Assembly (NCBI RefSeq): GCF_018309085.1
Contig: NZ_CP070502.1
Span: 3,343,001 to 3,407,000, forward strand
DNA from: Sporosarcina sp. Marseille-Q4063
GTDB lineage: Bacteria; Bacillota; Bacilli; Bacillales_A; Planococcaceae
Length of the DNA: 64,000 bases
Reading direction: 5' to 3'
The notes beneath the pieces were generated by a model. That model was not told the DNA's origin. It saw only the letters and a program-made list of their open reading frames with translations, and made no database searches. Both the position numbers and the translations under genes were made by a program. Position 1 is the stretch's first letter. Each line of letters starts with the position of its first letter. Positions 43,760-52,656 of the stretch are shown one piece after another.

Positions 43760-44686
43760 ATGGGTAAAGCAAACAAAAAATATTTTATGGGAGTTGACGT
43801 TGGCGGTACAAAAATATGGATTTGTATTACGGATTCTACAGGAAATATTTTTTACAAAAAGAAAACGTCTACATCAAATAATTTAAACTCTATATACAAT
43901 ATAATTTCTAATTGTCTAACTGAAGCACGTATAACAATTAAAGAACTAAGTTTCATAAGTTTTGGTATCCCAGGTACAACAAACAGTAAGACAGGTGTTG
44001 TCCTTGATGCACCTGCTCTTAAATGGATTGATGTCCCGTTTAAAATGGAAATGGAACTTAGATTGCCAATTCCAGTATTTATTAACAATGATGTGAATTG
44101 TGCTGCCCTCGGGGAACAATGGTTAGGTATCGCAAAAAATGTACAAAATTTTGTTTTTATTGCTATTGGTACGGGTGTGGGAGGAGCGATAGTTACTAAC
44201 GGAAAACTTGTACAAGGGGAGCATTTTATGGCTGGTGAAATTGGCTATTTTTTGTTAGAAGAAGACGTTATGAGACATTCAGATAGTGCGAAAACTAAAG
44301 GACAGTTTGGATTGTTTGAAAATAAAACATCAGGCACTGCATTGGCAAATCATGGTGTGGATCCAAAACATTTATTCTTGCAGTATCAAAAAGGAGACTC
44401 ACAAGCAACTATTATTATTGATGAATTTATTAACCATTTCTCTATCGGAATATCGAATGTTGTCAGTCTGTTAAATCCGAAAAAGGTTATTCTTGGGGGC
44501 GGAGTTGCCCAATCACTTGAAGATATAATTCCAATTATTGAAAGCAATATAGCAAAGCATCTTCCTATCCCCATCTCAATTGAAGTATCAAGGTTGGGTG
44601 AGTTATCTGGGGCAATTGGTGCAATAGCATTTGGTATGGAAGAACAAAAGAGTTCGACCGGACTAATTGGTAAGAAAGTTTATTAA
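43760..44686 (+). CDS. ROK family protein without HTH or zinc motif
   Basis: The 308-residue kinase-like protein has 'MGVDVGGTKIWICI' (~10-23), 'INNDVNCAALGEQW' (~111-124), 'AIGTGVGGAIV' (~136) and 'VILGGGVAQS' (~245). As in the upstream regulator, the zinc site is replaced by 'GEIGYFLLEED' (~162) and no cysteine cluster is seen. It resembles the effector half of that regulator, so the two may share a ligand. It may be a true sugar kinase or a non-catalytic sensor. First gene of the operon with iolB, iolC, iolJ and iolD. Confidence 0.87.
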   Translation: MGKANKKYFMGVDVGGTKIWICITDSTGNIFYKKKTSTSNNLNSIYNIISNCLTEARITIKELSFISFGIPGTTNSKTGVVLDAPALKWIDVPFKMEMELRLPIPVFINNDVNCAALGEQWLGIAKNVQNFVFIAIGTGVGGAIVTNGKLVQGEHFMAGEIGYFLLEEDVMRHSDSAKTKGQFGLFENKTSGTALANHGVDPKHLFLQYQKGDSQATIIIDEFINHFSIGISNVVSLLNPKKVILGGGVAQSLEDIIPIIESNIAKHLPIPISIEVSRLGELSGAIGAIAFGMEEQKSSTGLIGKKVY

Positions 44687-44716
44687 TAAAATATGATTAC
44701 TAGAAGGAATGATTGA

Positions 44717-45526
44717 ATGTCAAGATTACTTATAAAACCTGAAAAACCAGATCAAGAAGGAAAAGTATTAAGCATTTCGCCACAATCGGCAGGTTGGCAG
44801 TATGTAGGGTTTGAGGTTTATTCTTTAAAAAAGGGTGAAACAATTCAAAAAAACACAGAAGACTATGAAGTATGTCTCGTTTTATTAACAGGAAGAATAG
44901 ATATTAAAACTAATGAAGAAGAATTCATGAATATCGGAAATAGAATGAGTGTCTTTGAAAAAGTTCCGCCATATTCCGTTTATATTCCTAATGACGATTC
45001 TTATCTAGTGACGGCTTTGACAAATATTAATATTGCTATTTGTTATGCTCCAGGAAAAGGTAGTTTTCCGACACGGCTAATTGCCCCTGAAATGGTTGGT
45101 ATAGAAAATCGTGGATCTGGAAAAATGAGTAGAAAGATACATAATATATTACCAGAAGAAGAAGCCGCTGATAGTTTGTTAGTTGTGGAAGTATTTACAC
45201 CGGAAGGCAACACATCAAGTTATCCACCACATAAACATGATAAAGATAATTTGCCTCATGAATCATATTTAGAAGAAACCTATTATCATGAAATAAATCC
45301 GGAACAAGGATTTGTTTTTCAACGCGTATATAACGATGATCGAAGTTTAGATGAAACAATGAGTGTTGAAAATAAAAACGTAGTAATGGTTCCAGAGGGA
45401 TATCATCCGGTTTCTAGTGTTCCAGGTTATGAGTCATATTATTTAAATGTGATGGCTGGTCCTGTTAGGACATGGGTATTCCATAATGATCCCAAGCATG
45501 AGTGGTTATTTGAAACAGGGAAATAA
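44717..45526 (+). CDS. iolB: 5-deoxy-glucuronate isomerase
   Basis: IolB converts 5-deoxy-glucuronate to 2-deoxy-5-keto-gluconate in myo-inositol breakdown. The 269-residue bicupin begins 'RLLIKPEKPD' and has 'PPHKHDKDNLPHESYLEETY' (~171-190) with the metal-binding His/Glu set. 'MVPEGYHPVSSVPGYESYYL' (~223-242) is also characteristic of IolB. AGAAGGAATG precedes the ATG. It lies 30 nt downstream of the ROK gene and just before iolC. Confidence 0.94.
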   Translation: MSRLLIKPEKPDQEGKVLSISPQSAGWQYVGFEVYSLKKGETIQKNTEDYEVCLVLLTGRIDIKTNEEEFMNIGNRMSVFEKVPPYSVYIPNDDSYLVTALTNINIAICYAPGKGSFPTRLIAPEMVGIENRGSGKMSRKIHNILPEEEAADSLLVVEVFTPEGNTSSYPPHKHDKDNLPHESYLEETYYHEINPEQGFVFQRVYNDDRSLDETMSVENKNVVMVPEGYHPVSSVPGYESYYLNVMAGPVRTWVFHNDPKHEWLFETGK

Positions 45527-45545
45527 ATATATTGGAGGAGAAATC

Positions 45546-46544
45546 ATGTGTAAATTATATTTCCAAACAGAGCGTAAGTTTGATTTAATCGGATTAGGAA
45601 GACTTTGTATAGATCTAAATGCAAATCAAATTAATCGACCAATGGAAGAAACGTCATCATTTACAAAATATGTTGGCGGTTCCCCAGCTAATATTGCAAT
45701 TGGAGCTTCACGCCTCGGATTAAATAGTGGGTTTATTGGGAAAGTATCAAACGATCAAATGGGAAGATTTATTGTGAATTATTTAAAGGAGAACGAGATT
45801 GACACTTCGGCAATTGCCGTTGACAAAACAGGCGCAGTTACGGGCTTAGCTTTTACAGAAATAAAAAGTCCAGAAGAATGCAGTATCCTTATGTATCGAG
45901 ATAATGTTGCTGATTTAAAGTTAGAAACAACTGATGTTTCAGAGGATTATATTAAGCAAACCAAAACATTGTTAATCTCAGGAACTGCTTTAGCAGCGAG
46001 TCCATCAAGGGAAGCAGTATTTCTAGCGCTAGAGTATGCACAAAGACATAATGTAATAGTAGTATTCGATTTAGATTACCGTCCATATACATGGAAATCT
46101 AAGAAAGAAACAGCGGTTTACTATAATCTTGCTGCAGAGAAATGTGACGTTATTATTGGAACTAGAGAAGAATTTGATATGATGGAACAATTTGAAAAAG
46201 AAAATAATGACGATCGAAAAACAGCACAAAAGTGGTTTGATTATAATGCAGAAATTGTTGTAATTAAACATGGCGGGGATGGTTCAATTGCTTATACAAA
46301 AGATGGTTCGTCACATAGGGGTGGAATATTTAAAACAAAAGTTCTAAAAACTTTTGGGGCAGGTGATTCATATGCTTCGGCGTTCATTTATGGGTTAATA
46401 AATCGGTGGAATATTTCCAAGTCAATGGAGTTTGGAAGTGCTTCTGCGGCGATAGTTATCTCTAAGCATAGTTGTTCAGACGCAATGCCAACTAAAGAAG
46501 AAGTCAATCAACTAATAGAAACTGTGAAATTCACAAAAATATAA
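45546..46544 (+). CDS. iolC: 5-dehydro-2-deoxygluconokinase
   Basis: IolC phosphorylates 2-deoxy-5-keto-gluconate at C6. The 332-residue PfkB-family kinase shows 'LIGLGRLCIDLNANQ' (~13-27), 'YVGGSPANIAIGASRLG' (~39-55), 'FDLDYRPYTWKSKKE' (~175) and the catalytic 'KTFGAGDSYASAFIYG' (~273-288). GGAGGAG fits the ATG at 45546; the frame's earlier start lies inside iolB. It keeps the IolC-type 'KSPEECSILMYRDNVADL' segment. Confidence 0.95.
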   Translation: MCKLYFQTERKFDLIGLGRLCIDLNANQINRPMEETSSFTKYVGGSPANIAIGASRLGLNSGFIGKVSNDQMGRFIVNYLKENEIDTSAIAVDKTGAVTGLAFTEIKSPEECSILMYRDNVADLKLETTDVSEDYIKQTKTLLISGTALAASPSREAVFLALEYAQRHNVIVVFDLDYRPYTWKSKKETAVYYNLAAEKCDVIIGTREEFDMMEQFEKENNDDRKTAQKWFDYNAEIVVIKHGGDGSIAYTKDGSSHRGGIFKTKVLKTFGAGDSYASAFIYGLINRWNISKSMEFGSASAAIVISKHSCSDAMPTKEEVNQLIETVKFTKI

Positions 46545-46561
46545 TAAAGTGGGTTTAAAAT

Positions 46562-47428
46562 ATGCTTGTTAATCTTAATGAAGTGCTTAGAGATACATTA
46601 ACAATGGACTATGCCGTCCCTGCATTTAATATATTTGGCTATGAAGATGCGAAGGCAATTATTGAAGCCGCAGAGGAACTGAACGCACCTGTTATTTTAG
46701 CTACAAATAAGGTAGCAATAACACATATGCCGATTTCTATCCTGGGAAGAATGCTAACGGAATTGGCTGAAAGAACGCATGTACCAGTTGTTGTTCACCT
46801 AGATCATGGAAGCGATTACGAAACAGTAAGGCAAGCATTGCAAGCTGGTTATAGCTCTGTTATGTACGATGGCTCTCAATTGGAATTTGAAGAAAATATT
46901 AGGACAACAAAAAGTATAGTGCAACTAGCAAATTCATTCGGTATTCCGGTTGAAGCGGAAATTGGTTCAGTCGGGTATAGTGACTCCAATATCTGTTTAA
47001 AATCATTTTTAACAGATCCTTTTGAAGCAAAAGAGTTTGCTGAACGAACTGGTGTTGATGCTCTTGCGGTAGCAGTCGGGACACTACATCGCATGGAGGA
47101 ACAGACAGCAAACATTCAATATGAACTCATAGAGGAAATTCAATCACTTGTTAATCTTCCGCTTGTTATGCATGGTTCTACAGGTATTCGAGATGCCGAT
47201 TTGAAAAAGATTACAAAGACTAATTTCGGTAAAGTGAATATTGGAACAGCGATAAGAATGGCATTTGGAAAAAAACTAAGAGAAGAAATTCTGGCTCATC
47301 CAGAAGCATTTGACCGGTTGGACCTTTTTCAACTACCAATGCAAGCAGTAAAAAGAGAAGCCATGCATAAAATAAAACTATTAAATACGCATAAATATCA
47401 AGAGATAAGAGGTAAAACCAATAAGTAA
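46562..47428 (+). CDS. iolJ: 6-phospho-5-dehydro-2-deoxy-D-gluconate aldolase
   Basis: IolJ, a class II aldolase, splits 6-phospho-5-dehydro-2-deoxygluconate into dihydroxyacetone phosphate and malonate semialdehyde. The 288-residue TIM barrel has zinc ligands in 'VVHLDHGSDY' (~78-87), 'VEAEIGSVGYSD' (~134-145), 'VGTLHRM' (~175) and 'LVMHGSTGI' (~203). Class II fructose-bisphosphate or tagatose aldolase is the alternative, but the iolB-iolC neighbours decide. The next gene would normally include iolA to use malonate semialdehyde; only a remnant of it seems to follow. Confidence 0.88.
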   Translation: MLVNLNEVLRDTLTMDYAVPAFNIFGYEDAKAIIEAAEELNAPVILATNKVAITHMPISILGRMLTELAERTHVPVVVHLDHGSDYETVRQALQAGYSSVMYDGSQLEFEENIRTTKSIVQLANSFGIPVEAEIGSVGYSDSNICLKSFLTDPFEAKEFAERTGVDALAVAVGTLHRMEEQTANIQYELIEEIQSLVNLPLVMHGSTGIRDADLKKITKTNFGKVNIGTAIRMAFGKKLREEILAHPEAFDRLDLFQLPMQAVKREAMHKIKLLNTHKYQEIRGKTNK

Positions 47429-47439
47429 GGGGTATCATT

Positions 47440-47540
47440 AATGAATCTAAAATTGAATCGGTTTACAATCCTGCAAAAGAAATCTGGCATGTTCCGTTAT
47501 AGCCGTAGAAGACTCAATTGCGGATGACGACCATTAATAA
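47440..47540 (+). pseudogene. Probable iolA (methylmalonate-semialdehyde dehydrogenase) N-terminal remnant
   Basis: In the frame beginning at 47440 the DNA reads NESKIESVYNPAKEIWHVPL, then stop codons. This resembles the N-terminal segment of IolA/MmsA ('ESK...YEDVxNPATKEVLxxVP'). The frame is broken by stops at about 47500 and 47506, no ATG fits, and only about 20-35 codons are recognisable. It lies exactly where an iol dehydrogenase gene could sit, between iolJ and iolD. This is a by-eye match to a short segment and needs an alignment. Confidence 0.45.
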
Positions 47541-47600
47541 TCCGGGTGAAAACTACGTGTTTTAAGGTTTTAACAAAAATCAATTTACTGGGGTGGGGAC

Positions 47601-49526
47601 ATGAGATTAACGACAGCACAGGCATTAATAAAGTTTTTAAATCAACAATACATTGAGATTGACGGTAAAGAACAAAAGTTATTCAAAGGAATATTTACAA
47701 TCTTTGGCCATGGTAATGTACTTGGAATAGGTCAGGCTTTAGAAGAAGACAGTGGGGATTTAGAAGTATATCAAGGCAGAAATGAACAAGGTATGGCGCA
47801 TGCGGCAACAGCTTTTGCAAAACAGAATAACCATAAGCAACTTATAGCTTGTACAACTTCTGTTGGACCGGGATCAGCAAATATGGTTACGGCGGCTGCA
47901 ACGGCGACTGCAAATAATATTCCATTACTATTACTTCCTGGTGATATCTTTGCAAGTAGACAACCAGATCCTGTTTTGCAACAGATAGAGCAACCGCATG
48001 ATGCAAGTATCTCAACAAATGATGTATTCCGCCCTGTAAGTAAATACTGGGATCGGATTACTCGTCCGGAACAATTAATGAGTGCGATGATAAATGCAAT
48101 GAGAGTCTTGACGAACCAAGGTGAAACGGGTGCAGTAACAATATCACTTCCACAGGATGTCCAAGGTGAAGCATACGATTATCCAGACATATTTTTTAAA
48201 AAGAGGTTACATCGGTTCAATCGAAGACGACCAGTAGATTATGAATTAATGGAAGCTGTTGAATTAATTACGAATAAGAAAAAACCGCTAATTATTTGTG
48301 GTGGAGGAGTACGTATATCTGAGGCTGCTAGTGCTATAAGTGAATTCGCTGAAAACTTCAATATTCCAATTGTCGAAACTCAAGCAGGGAAAAGTGTGCT
48401 ACCAAGTACTCATTTACTTAATGTTGGGGGAATTGGTGTTACTGGTAATAAAGCTGCAAATGAACTTGCAAAAGTAGCCGATCTTATAATTGGTGTAGGA
48501 ACTCGATTCACTGATTTTACCACTTCATCAAAGCATTTATTTCAAAATGAACAAGTAGATTTCCTGACTATTAATATTTCTGATTATCATGCAGGAAAAC
48601 TAGATGCTACTAAAATTATTGCTGATGCAAAAGCCGGATTAATTGATCTTCAGGAACAATTAATGTTGAGCAACTATCGTTCAGCTTATAACGAAGAAAT
48701 TAGCAATGTAAAAGCCGACTGGCAAGTCGAGTTAAATAGACTATATGAGGCAGATTTTGATGAGATAGATTTTCAACCGGAAGTTTCTGGTCATTTCGAG
48801 AAAGAATTAAATGAATATAAAGCAGTACTAGGTACTTCGTTAACACAAACATCTGTGATTGGGAAAATAAACGAAACAATTGATGAGGAGGCAATTATTG
48901 TCGGTGCAGCAGGAAGCTTACCTGGAGATCTACAAAGAATGTGGGTTAGTAAAATGCCGAATACTTACCATATGGAATACGGATATTCTTGTATGGGATA
49001 TGAAATATCGGGTGCATTGGGGGTGAAAATGGCCGAGCCGAATAAAGAAGTATATGCAATGGTTGGCGATGGGAGCTACATGATGCTTCATTCAGAGATT
49101 ATGACGAGTATTCAAGAAAACAAGAAAATAAATGTATTGCTTTTTGATAATGCCGGATTTGGTTGTATCAATAATTTACAAATGGGTAACGGAATGGGAA
49201 GCTTTGCGACAGAGTTCCGTCAACGTAATAAGGATACAAGACAATTAAACGGGACTATTCTTTCCGTTGATTATGCACAAAGTGCTGCCGCATATGGCGC
49301 TGTTACATATTCCGTCAGAACATTGGAAGAATTAACTGTTGCATTAGAAGATGCAAAAAAGCAAAGTGTATCAACATTAATTGATATTAAAGTATTACCA
49401 AAAACAATGACAAGTGGCTATGGTGCATGGTGGCATGTTGGTGTTTCCGAAATATCGAAACAGGATCAGATTAATATAGCTTATGAAGATAAAGAAAATC
49501 AACTTAGAGCGGCTAGGAAATACTAA
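47601..49526 (+). CDS. iolD: 3D-(3,5/4)-trihydroxycyclohexane-1,2-dione hydrolase (ThDP enzyme)
   Basis: IolD opens the cyclitol ring to give 5-deoxy-glucuronate, the substrate of IolB. The 641-residue ThDP-dependent enzyme has '[17 protein letters not shown]' (~2-18) and '[15 protein letters not shown]' with '[18 protein letters not shown]' (~37-74), which includes the glutamate that activates ThDP. '[12 protein letters not shown]' (~495) and '[20 protein letters not shown]' (~514-533) form the ThDP/Mg site. GGGGTGGGGAC precedes the ATG. Separated from iolJ by 172 nt containing the iolA-like remnant. Confidence 0.95.
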   Translation: MRLTTAQALIKFLNQQYIEIDGKEQKLFKGIFTIFGHGNVLGIGQALEEDSGDLEVYQGRNEQGMAHAATAFAKQNNHKQLIACTTSVGPGSANMVTAAATATANNIPLLLLPGDIFASRQPDPVLQQIEQPHDASISTNDVFRPVSKYWDRITRPEQLMSAMINAMRVLTNQGETGAVTISLPQDVQGEAYDYPDIFFKKRLHRFNRRRPVDYELMEAVELITNKKKPLIICGGGVRISEAASAISEFAENFNIPIVETQAGKSVLPSTHLLNVGGIGVTGNKAANELAKVADLIIGVGTRFTDFTTSSKHLFQNEQVDFLTINISDYHAGKLDATKIIADAKAGLIDLQEQLMLSNYRSAYNEEISNVKADWQVELNRLYEADFDEIDFQPEVSGHFEKELNEYKAVLGTSLTQTSVIGKINETIDEEAIIVGAAGSLPGDLQRMWVSKMPNTYHMEYGYSCMGYEISGALGVKMAEPNKEVYAMVGDGSYMMLHSEIMTSIQENKKINVLLFDNAGFGCINNLQMGNGMGSFATEFRQRNKDTRQLNGTILSVDYAQSAAAYGAVTYSVRTLEELTVALEDAKKQSVSTLIDIKVLPKTMTSGYGAWWHVGVSEISKQDQINIAYEDKENQLRAARKY

Positions 49527-49553
49527 TCTTGAAAATACGAGGAAGTTTATGCC

Positions 49554-50006
49554 ATGGATAATTTATATGAAGTGATGGGCCAGGTAAATCCGAGTTGCTC
49601 CAGTAGTCATATTGAGTACTCGTTTTACGTTAAGAAGCAATATGACTTACTAAAGTTAAAGTTCGAGTATTTTCCGAAGGACTTGGAAAATGAGGATATC
49701 GCCAAGGAGCTTATTATTAATTCCCTAGATAAATATGGATACTGCGAAGAAAAGAAAAGATGGAAGAACTATCTTCCGTTAAAAAATCACATCACATTAT
49801 CATTCGATGATCCGGATGAGTTCAGGGGGGCAGTGCATAGACACGATCATAAGTTAGAGTTATATTTTAACAAGGAAAAATCATCTCCAGGTATTATTCC
49901 TAAAATAAACTCACCAGGAGTGTGGAAAATAAAATTGAGTATACATGCCTTGGTTACAGAGAAGTGTGATTATAGTCTTATAGTCCTAGGCGAGATGAGC
50001 AAATAG
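49554..50006 (+). CDS. Stand-alone N-terminal domain of a CehA/McbA-type PHP protein (putative)
   Basis: I recognise this 150-residue protein only by pattern. 'SSHIEYSFYVKKQYDLLKLK' (~17-36), 'DDPDEFRGAVHRHDHKLELY' (~85-104) and 'SPGIIPKINSPGVWKIKL' (~111-128), ending 'CDYSLIV', look like the beta-rich domain that precedes the PHP domain in CehA/McbA-type hydrolases. The matching PHP part seems to be the separate gene at 58431-59426, 8.4 kb away. It sits between iolD and a DeoR regulator. If correct, the two could form a heteromeric enzyme. Otherwise its function is unknown. Confidence 0.6.
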   Translation: MDNLYEVMGQVNPSCSSSHIEYSFYVKKQYDLLKLKFEYFPKDLENEDIAKELIINSLDKYGYCEEKKRWKNYLPLKNHITLSFDDPDEFRGAVHRHDHKLELYFNKEKSSPGIIPKINSPGVWKIKLSIHALVTEKCDYSLIVLGEMSK

Positions 50007-50121
50007 TTTAATTAATTATTCTTTCGATACGGTCAAAGTTTATGAAATTATATACATTGATGATAGTGTAAATAATATTATGAGGTAATCCAGTAATCCC
50101 CTATAAAAGGAGTGGATTCTT

Positions 50122-50913
50122 ATGTCCTTCTTAGCAGAAGAGAGACAAAAAATCATTTTAGAAGAAATAGATATATACGGAAAAGTACATGTAATCCCAT
50201 TGGCGAAACGATTTAATGTGTCCAATGAAACCATTCGTCGTGATTTAGAGGCGCTTGTAAAAACAAACAAACTCAAGCGAGTATATGGTGGTGCTGTAAA
50301 AACATCATATCCGGACGGAGAACCGCCCTATCAACAACGGGAAATTATCAATTTTGATGCAAAACAAGCTATTGGCAAAGAGGCCGCATCATTAATAAAT
50401 GATGGAGATACTATTTTTTTAGACACGGGTACAACGATTCTTGAATTGGCTCGATTTATTCAAGGGAATAAGAGGGTTACAATTATAACTAATTCATTAC
50501 CAACAGCTAATCTAATAAAAGAATCACTGGCACAGCGAATATTCACAGGCAAACTCATCATTTTAGGTGGAGAGGTTTCCGCTGAGCAACAGTCAATCAG
50601 TGGTTATTTATGTGAAGAAATGTTGAAAAAGTTCTATGTTGATAAAGCATTTATCTCTGTTGGAGGTATTTCTATCCAGACGGGGATAAGTGATTACGAT
50701 TTAACTGAATCGAAAATATCAGAAATTGCAACGTCAATGTCGAAAGAGGTAATTGTATTGGCAGATCATAGCAAGATTGGTGTACAGTCATTCAGTTTTA
50801 TATCCGCGATTGATATGGTGAATGTTATTATTTGTGATAAAAAACCAACAAGTGCATGGAATAAAGTTTTGGAGAGACAAGGTGTTACGTGGATTACGGC
50901 TAGAAAACTTTAG
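50122..50913 (+). CDS. DeoR family repressor (IolR/GlpR-like)
   Basis: The 263-residue repressor has an N-terminal DeoR HTH (~5-60, 'LAKRFNVSNETIRRDLEAL') and the C-terminal sugar-phosphate sensor domain. The sensor has 'IFLDTGTTILELARFI' (~95-110), 'IITNSLPTANLI' (~117-128) and 'VLADHSKIG' (~211). DeoR proteins respond to phosphorylated intermediates; IolR responds to 2-deoxy-5-keto-gluconate-6-P. Position beside iolD makes an IolR-like role likely. AAAAGGAGTGG precedes the ATG. Confidence 0.92.
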   Translation: MSFLAEERQKIILEEIDIYGKVHVIPLAKRFNVSNETIRRDLEALVKTNKLKRVYGGAVKTSYPDGEPPYQQREIINFDAKQAIGKEAASLINDGDTIFLDTGTTILELARFIQGNKRVTIITNSLPTANLIKESLAQRIFTGKLIILGGEVSAEQQSISGYLCEEMLKKFYVDKAFISVGGISIQTGISDYDLTESKISEIATSMSKEVIVLADHSKIGVQSFSFISAIDMVNVIICDKKPTSAWNKVLERQGVTWITARKL

Positions 50914-51017
50914 TAATGTTTGTTTTGGTATTAAAGATATTATTAGTAATATAACTAAATTAATGTATTTTAACACTATGAATAATTGTTTGTTTTTGGC
51001 AGGAAACACTTAAGGTG

Positions 51018-51056
51018 GTGGTTTGGATTGATTAATATTCCGAACCACATTTTTCT
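51018..51056 (+). terminator. Terminator-like hairpin after the DeoR gene
   Basis: GTGGTTTGGA (51018-51027) pairs with TTCCGAACCAC (51038-51048), imperfectly, followed by ATTTTTC. It separates the iol region from the LplBAC importer. Confidence 0.65.
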
Positions 51057-51120
51057 TTCTACTTTATGGCTAAACTAATTTCTTAAAAAATATAATAGTC
51101 AAAGTATTCATAAATTGCAC

Positions 51121-51149
51121 TTGACTACTTTTGAGAATTTAGTTATAAT
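51121..51149 (+). promoter_or_regulatory. Sigma-A promoter of the LplBAC operon
   Basis: TTGACT (51121-51126) and a perfect TATAAT (51144-51149) have exactly 17 nt between them. The predicted transcript start near 51156 leaves a leader of about 395 nt before the first importer gene. Confidence 0.85.
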
Positions 51150-51244
51150 TCTAAATACCACAAGAAACAATAACATCAAAAATAAAACAACAAAAGGCTG
51201 AATTGTGGAAAAGTAGTAATAGAATTACTCTTCATTTAAAACAT

Positions 51245-51258
51245 TTAAAGCGCTTACA
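51245..51258. promoter_or_regulatory. cre box downstream of the LplBAC promoter
   Basis: TTAAAGCGCTTACA, read on the other strand as TGTAAGCGCTTTAA, is a full CcpA consensus match. It lies about 90 nt past the predicted start, where CcpA acts as a transcription roadblock. Confidence 0.8.
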
Positions 51259-51371
51259 TAATATGGGAGGTGTGAATTAAATAAGCGAATATTATTACTA
51301 TTTAAATCATTAACTGTTATCTATTTGAAGATTAACATGATAGAAGTCGACTAATTAGGACTAATAATAAA

Positions 51372-51533
51372 ATGGAGATATATCAAAAAGTAGTTGTAGT
51401 TATAACGCGTGTATGGGGGCTAGTGTTGTTTGGCAATGTAATATCTCACTTATCAATCATTGGAAAAAGATATGATAAACGAAATACCACATCAATCAAA
51501 CTAAAGCAACGCCTGCTAATCAAATATTTATGA
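51372..51533 (+). CDS. Possible 53-codon leader ORF
   Basis: An ATG at 51372 opens a frame of 53 codons ending at 51533, 18 nt before the permease start. The N-terminal half is hydrophobic ('VVVVITRVWGLVLFG', ~7-21) and the rest basic ('GKRYDKRNTTSIKLKQR'). No good ribosome site precedes it. It may be a small membrane peptide, a leader peptide or chance. The rest of the 50914-51551 gap holds only the listed terminator, promoter and cre box. Confidence 0.3.
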   Translation: MEIYQKVVVVITRVWGLVLFGNVISHLSIIGKRYDKRNTTSIKLKQRLLIKYL

Positions 51534-51551
51534 ATTAGAAAGGTGATGTAT

Positions 51552-52508
51552 ATGAGTATCAATAGTACTGGGAATAGTAATACAAAAAGATCTAGCAATA
51601 GAAAAACACTTTTTCAAAATATTGCAAGTCACAAACAACTCTATCTAATGCTATTACCATGCATAATATTTTTCCTTGTATTTTCTTATCTACCTATGGC
51701 GGGTATGATACTAGCGTTTAAAGAATTTCGTTTTGATGCGGGATTATTTGGTGGTGCATGGGTAGGACTTAAGTATTTCGAGCAATTCTTCAGTGATCCA
51801 AAAAGTCTTGTCTTCATAAAAAACACACTAATCATAAGTTCTATGAAGCTATTCCTAGGATTACCTTTTCCAATAATATTAGCATTGATGTTTAATGAAA
51901 TAAAAAGTGATAAACTCAGGAATTTATTCCAAAGTATTTCATATCTTCCACATTTCCTGTCTTGGGTTATTATAGTTGGTATTTTACAACGAATACTAGC
52001 ACCTGATACAGGATTGCTAAATCAAATCATACAGCTCTTCGGCGGGGAAGGAGATTCATTCTTTTTAATGCAAGAATCTGCTTTCTATAATGTTATGTTT
52101 TGGAGTCATATTTGGAAAGATATCGGGTGGAGCTCAATTATCTACTTCGCGGCAATTGCCGGTATAAGCCCTGAGTATTATGAAGCTGCCAAAATTGATG
52201 GTGCAGGAAAGTTTAAGCAAATCTGGCATATTACACTACCAGGAATGAGACCAGCAATTATCATCTTATTTATTTTATCTTTAGGAAGTATTCTTTCAGC
52301 TGGTTTCGATCAAATATATTTATTAATGACACCTGGTACTGTTGAAGTTGCTGAAATCATCGACACATATGTTATAAAAGTAGGACTTCAAGGAGGACAG
52401 TTTGGTTACGCAACCGCAGTAGGTATGATGCAAGGTGTTATCGGGCTTATACTTGTATTATTAGTAAACTACATAGCTAAACGTAAGTTTGAAACCTCGC
52501 TATTTTAA
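51552..52508 (+). CDS. LplB-type ABC permease for oligo- or polysaccharide
   Basis: The 318-residue permease has six membrane segments. 'LYLMLLPCIIFFLVFSYLPM' (~30-49), 'GGAWVGLKYFEQFF' (~68) and the EAA loop 'YYEAAKIDGAGKFKQIWHIT' (~212-231) place it in the LplB/YteP group rather than MalF. AAAGGTGATGT best fits the ATG at 51552, although GTG 51543 and ATG 51546 are in frame. First gene of the third importer. Confidence 0.92.
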   Translation: MSINSTGNSNTKRSSNRKTLFQNIASHKQLYLMLLPCIIFFLVFSYLPMAGMILAFKEFRFDAGLFGGAWVGLKYFEQFFSDPKSLVFIKNTLIISSMKLFLGLPFPIILALMFNEIKSDKLRNLFQSISYLPHFLSWVIIVGILQRILAPDTGLLNQIIQLFGGEGDSFFLMQESAFYNVMFWSHIWKDIGWSSIIYFAAIAGISPEYYEAAKIDGAGKFKQIWHITLPGMRPAIIILFILSLGSILSAGFDQIYLLMTPGTVEVAEIIDTYVIKVGLQGGQFGYATAVGMMQGVIGLILVLLVNYIAKRKFETSLF

Positions 52509-52656
52509 TCTTTAACAAATTAAGGAGGTGGTGTCACAACATTATTTGACTAGTGGGATGGATTTAACGGTGATATTATAAATGTGAAGTGATTTTTTTT
52601 AAAAGTTATTGGTTATAGGTTTAATACAATAAGGCAAAAGAAAAGGGAGAAACATT

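Noticed and set aside
49554..50006. Assignment as the small subunit of a C-glycoside-cleaving enzyme (DUF6379)
   Set aside because: The length fits and Gfo/Idh plus TIM-barrel genes are nearby, but the sequence lacks the N-terminal pattern I associate with that family and reads more like a CehA/McbA N-domain.
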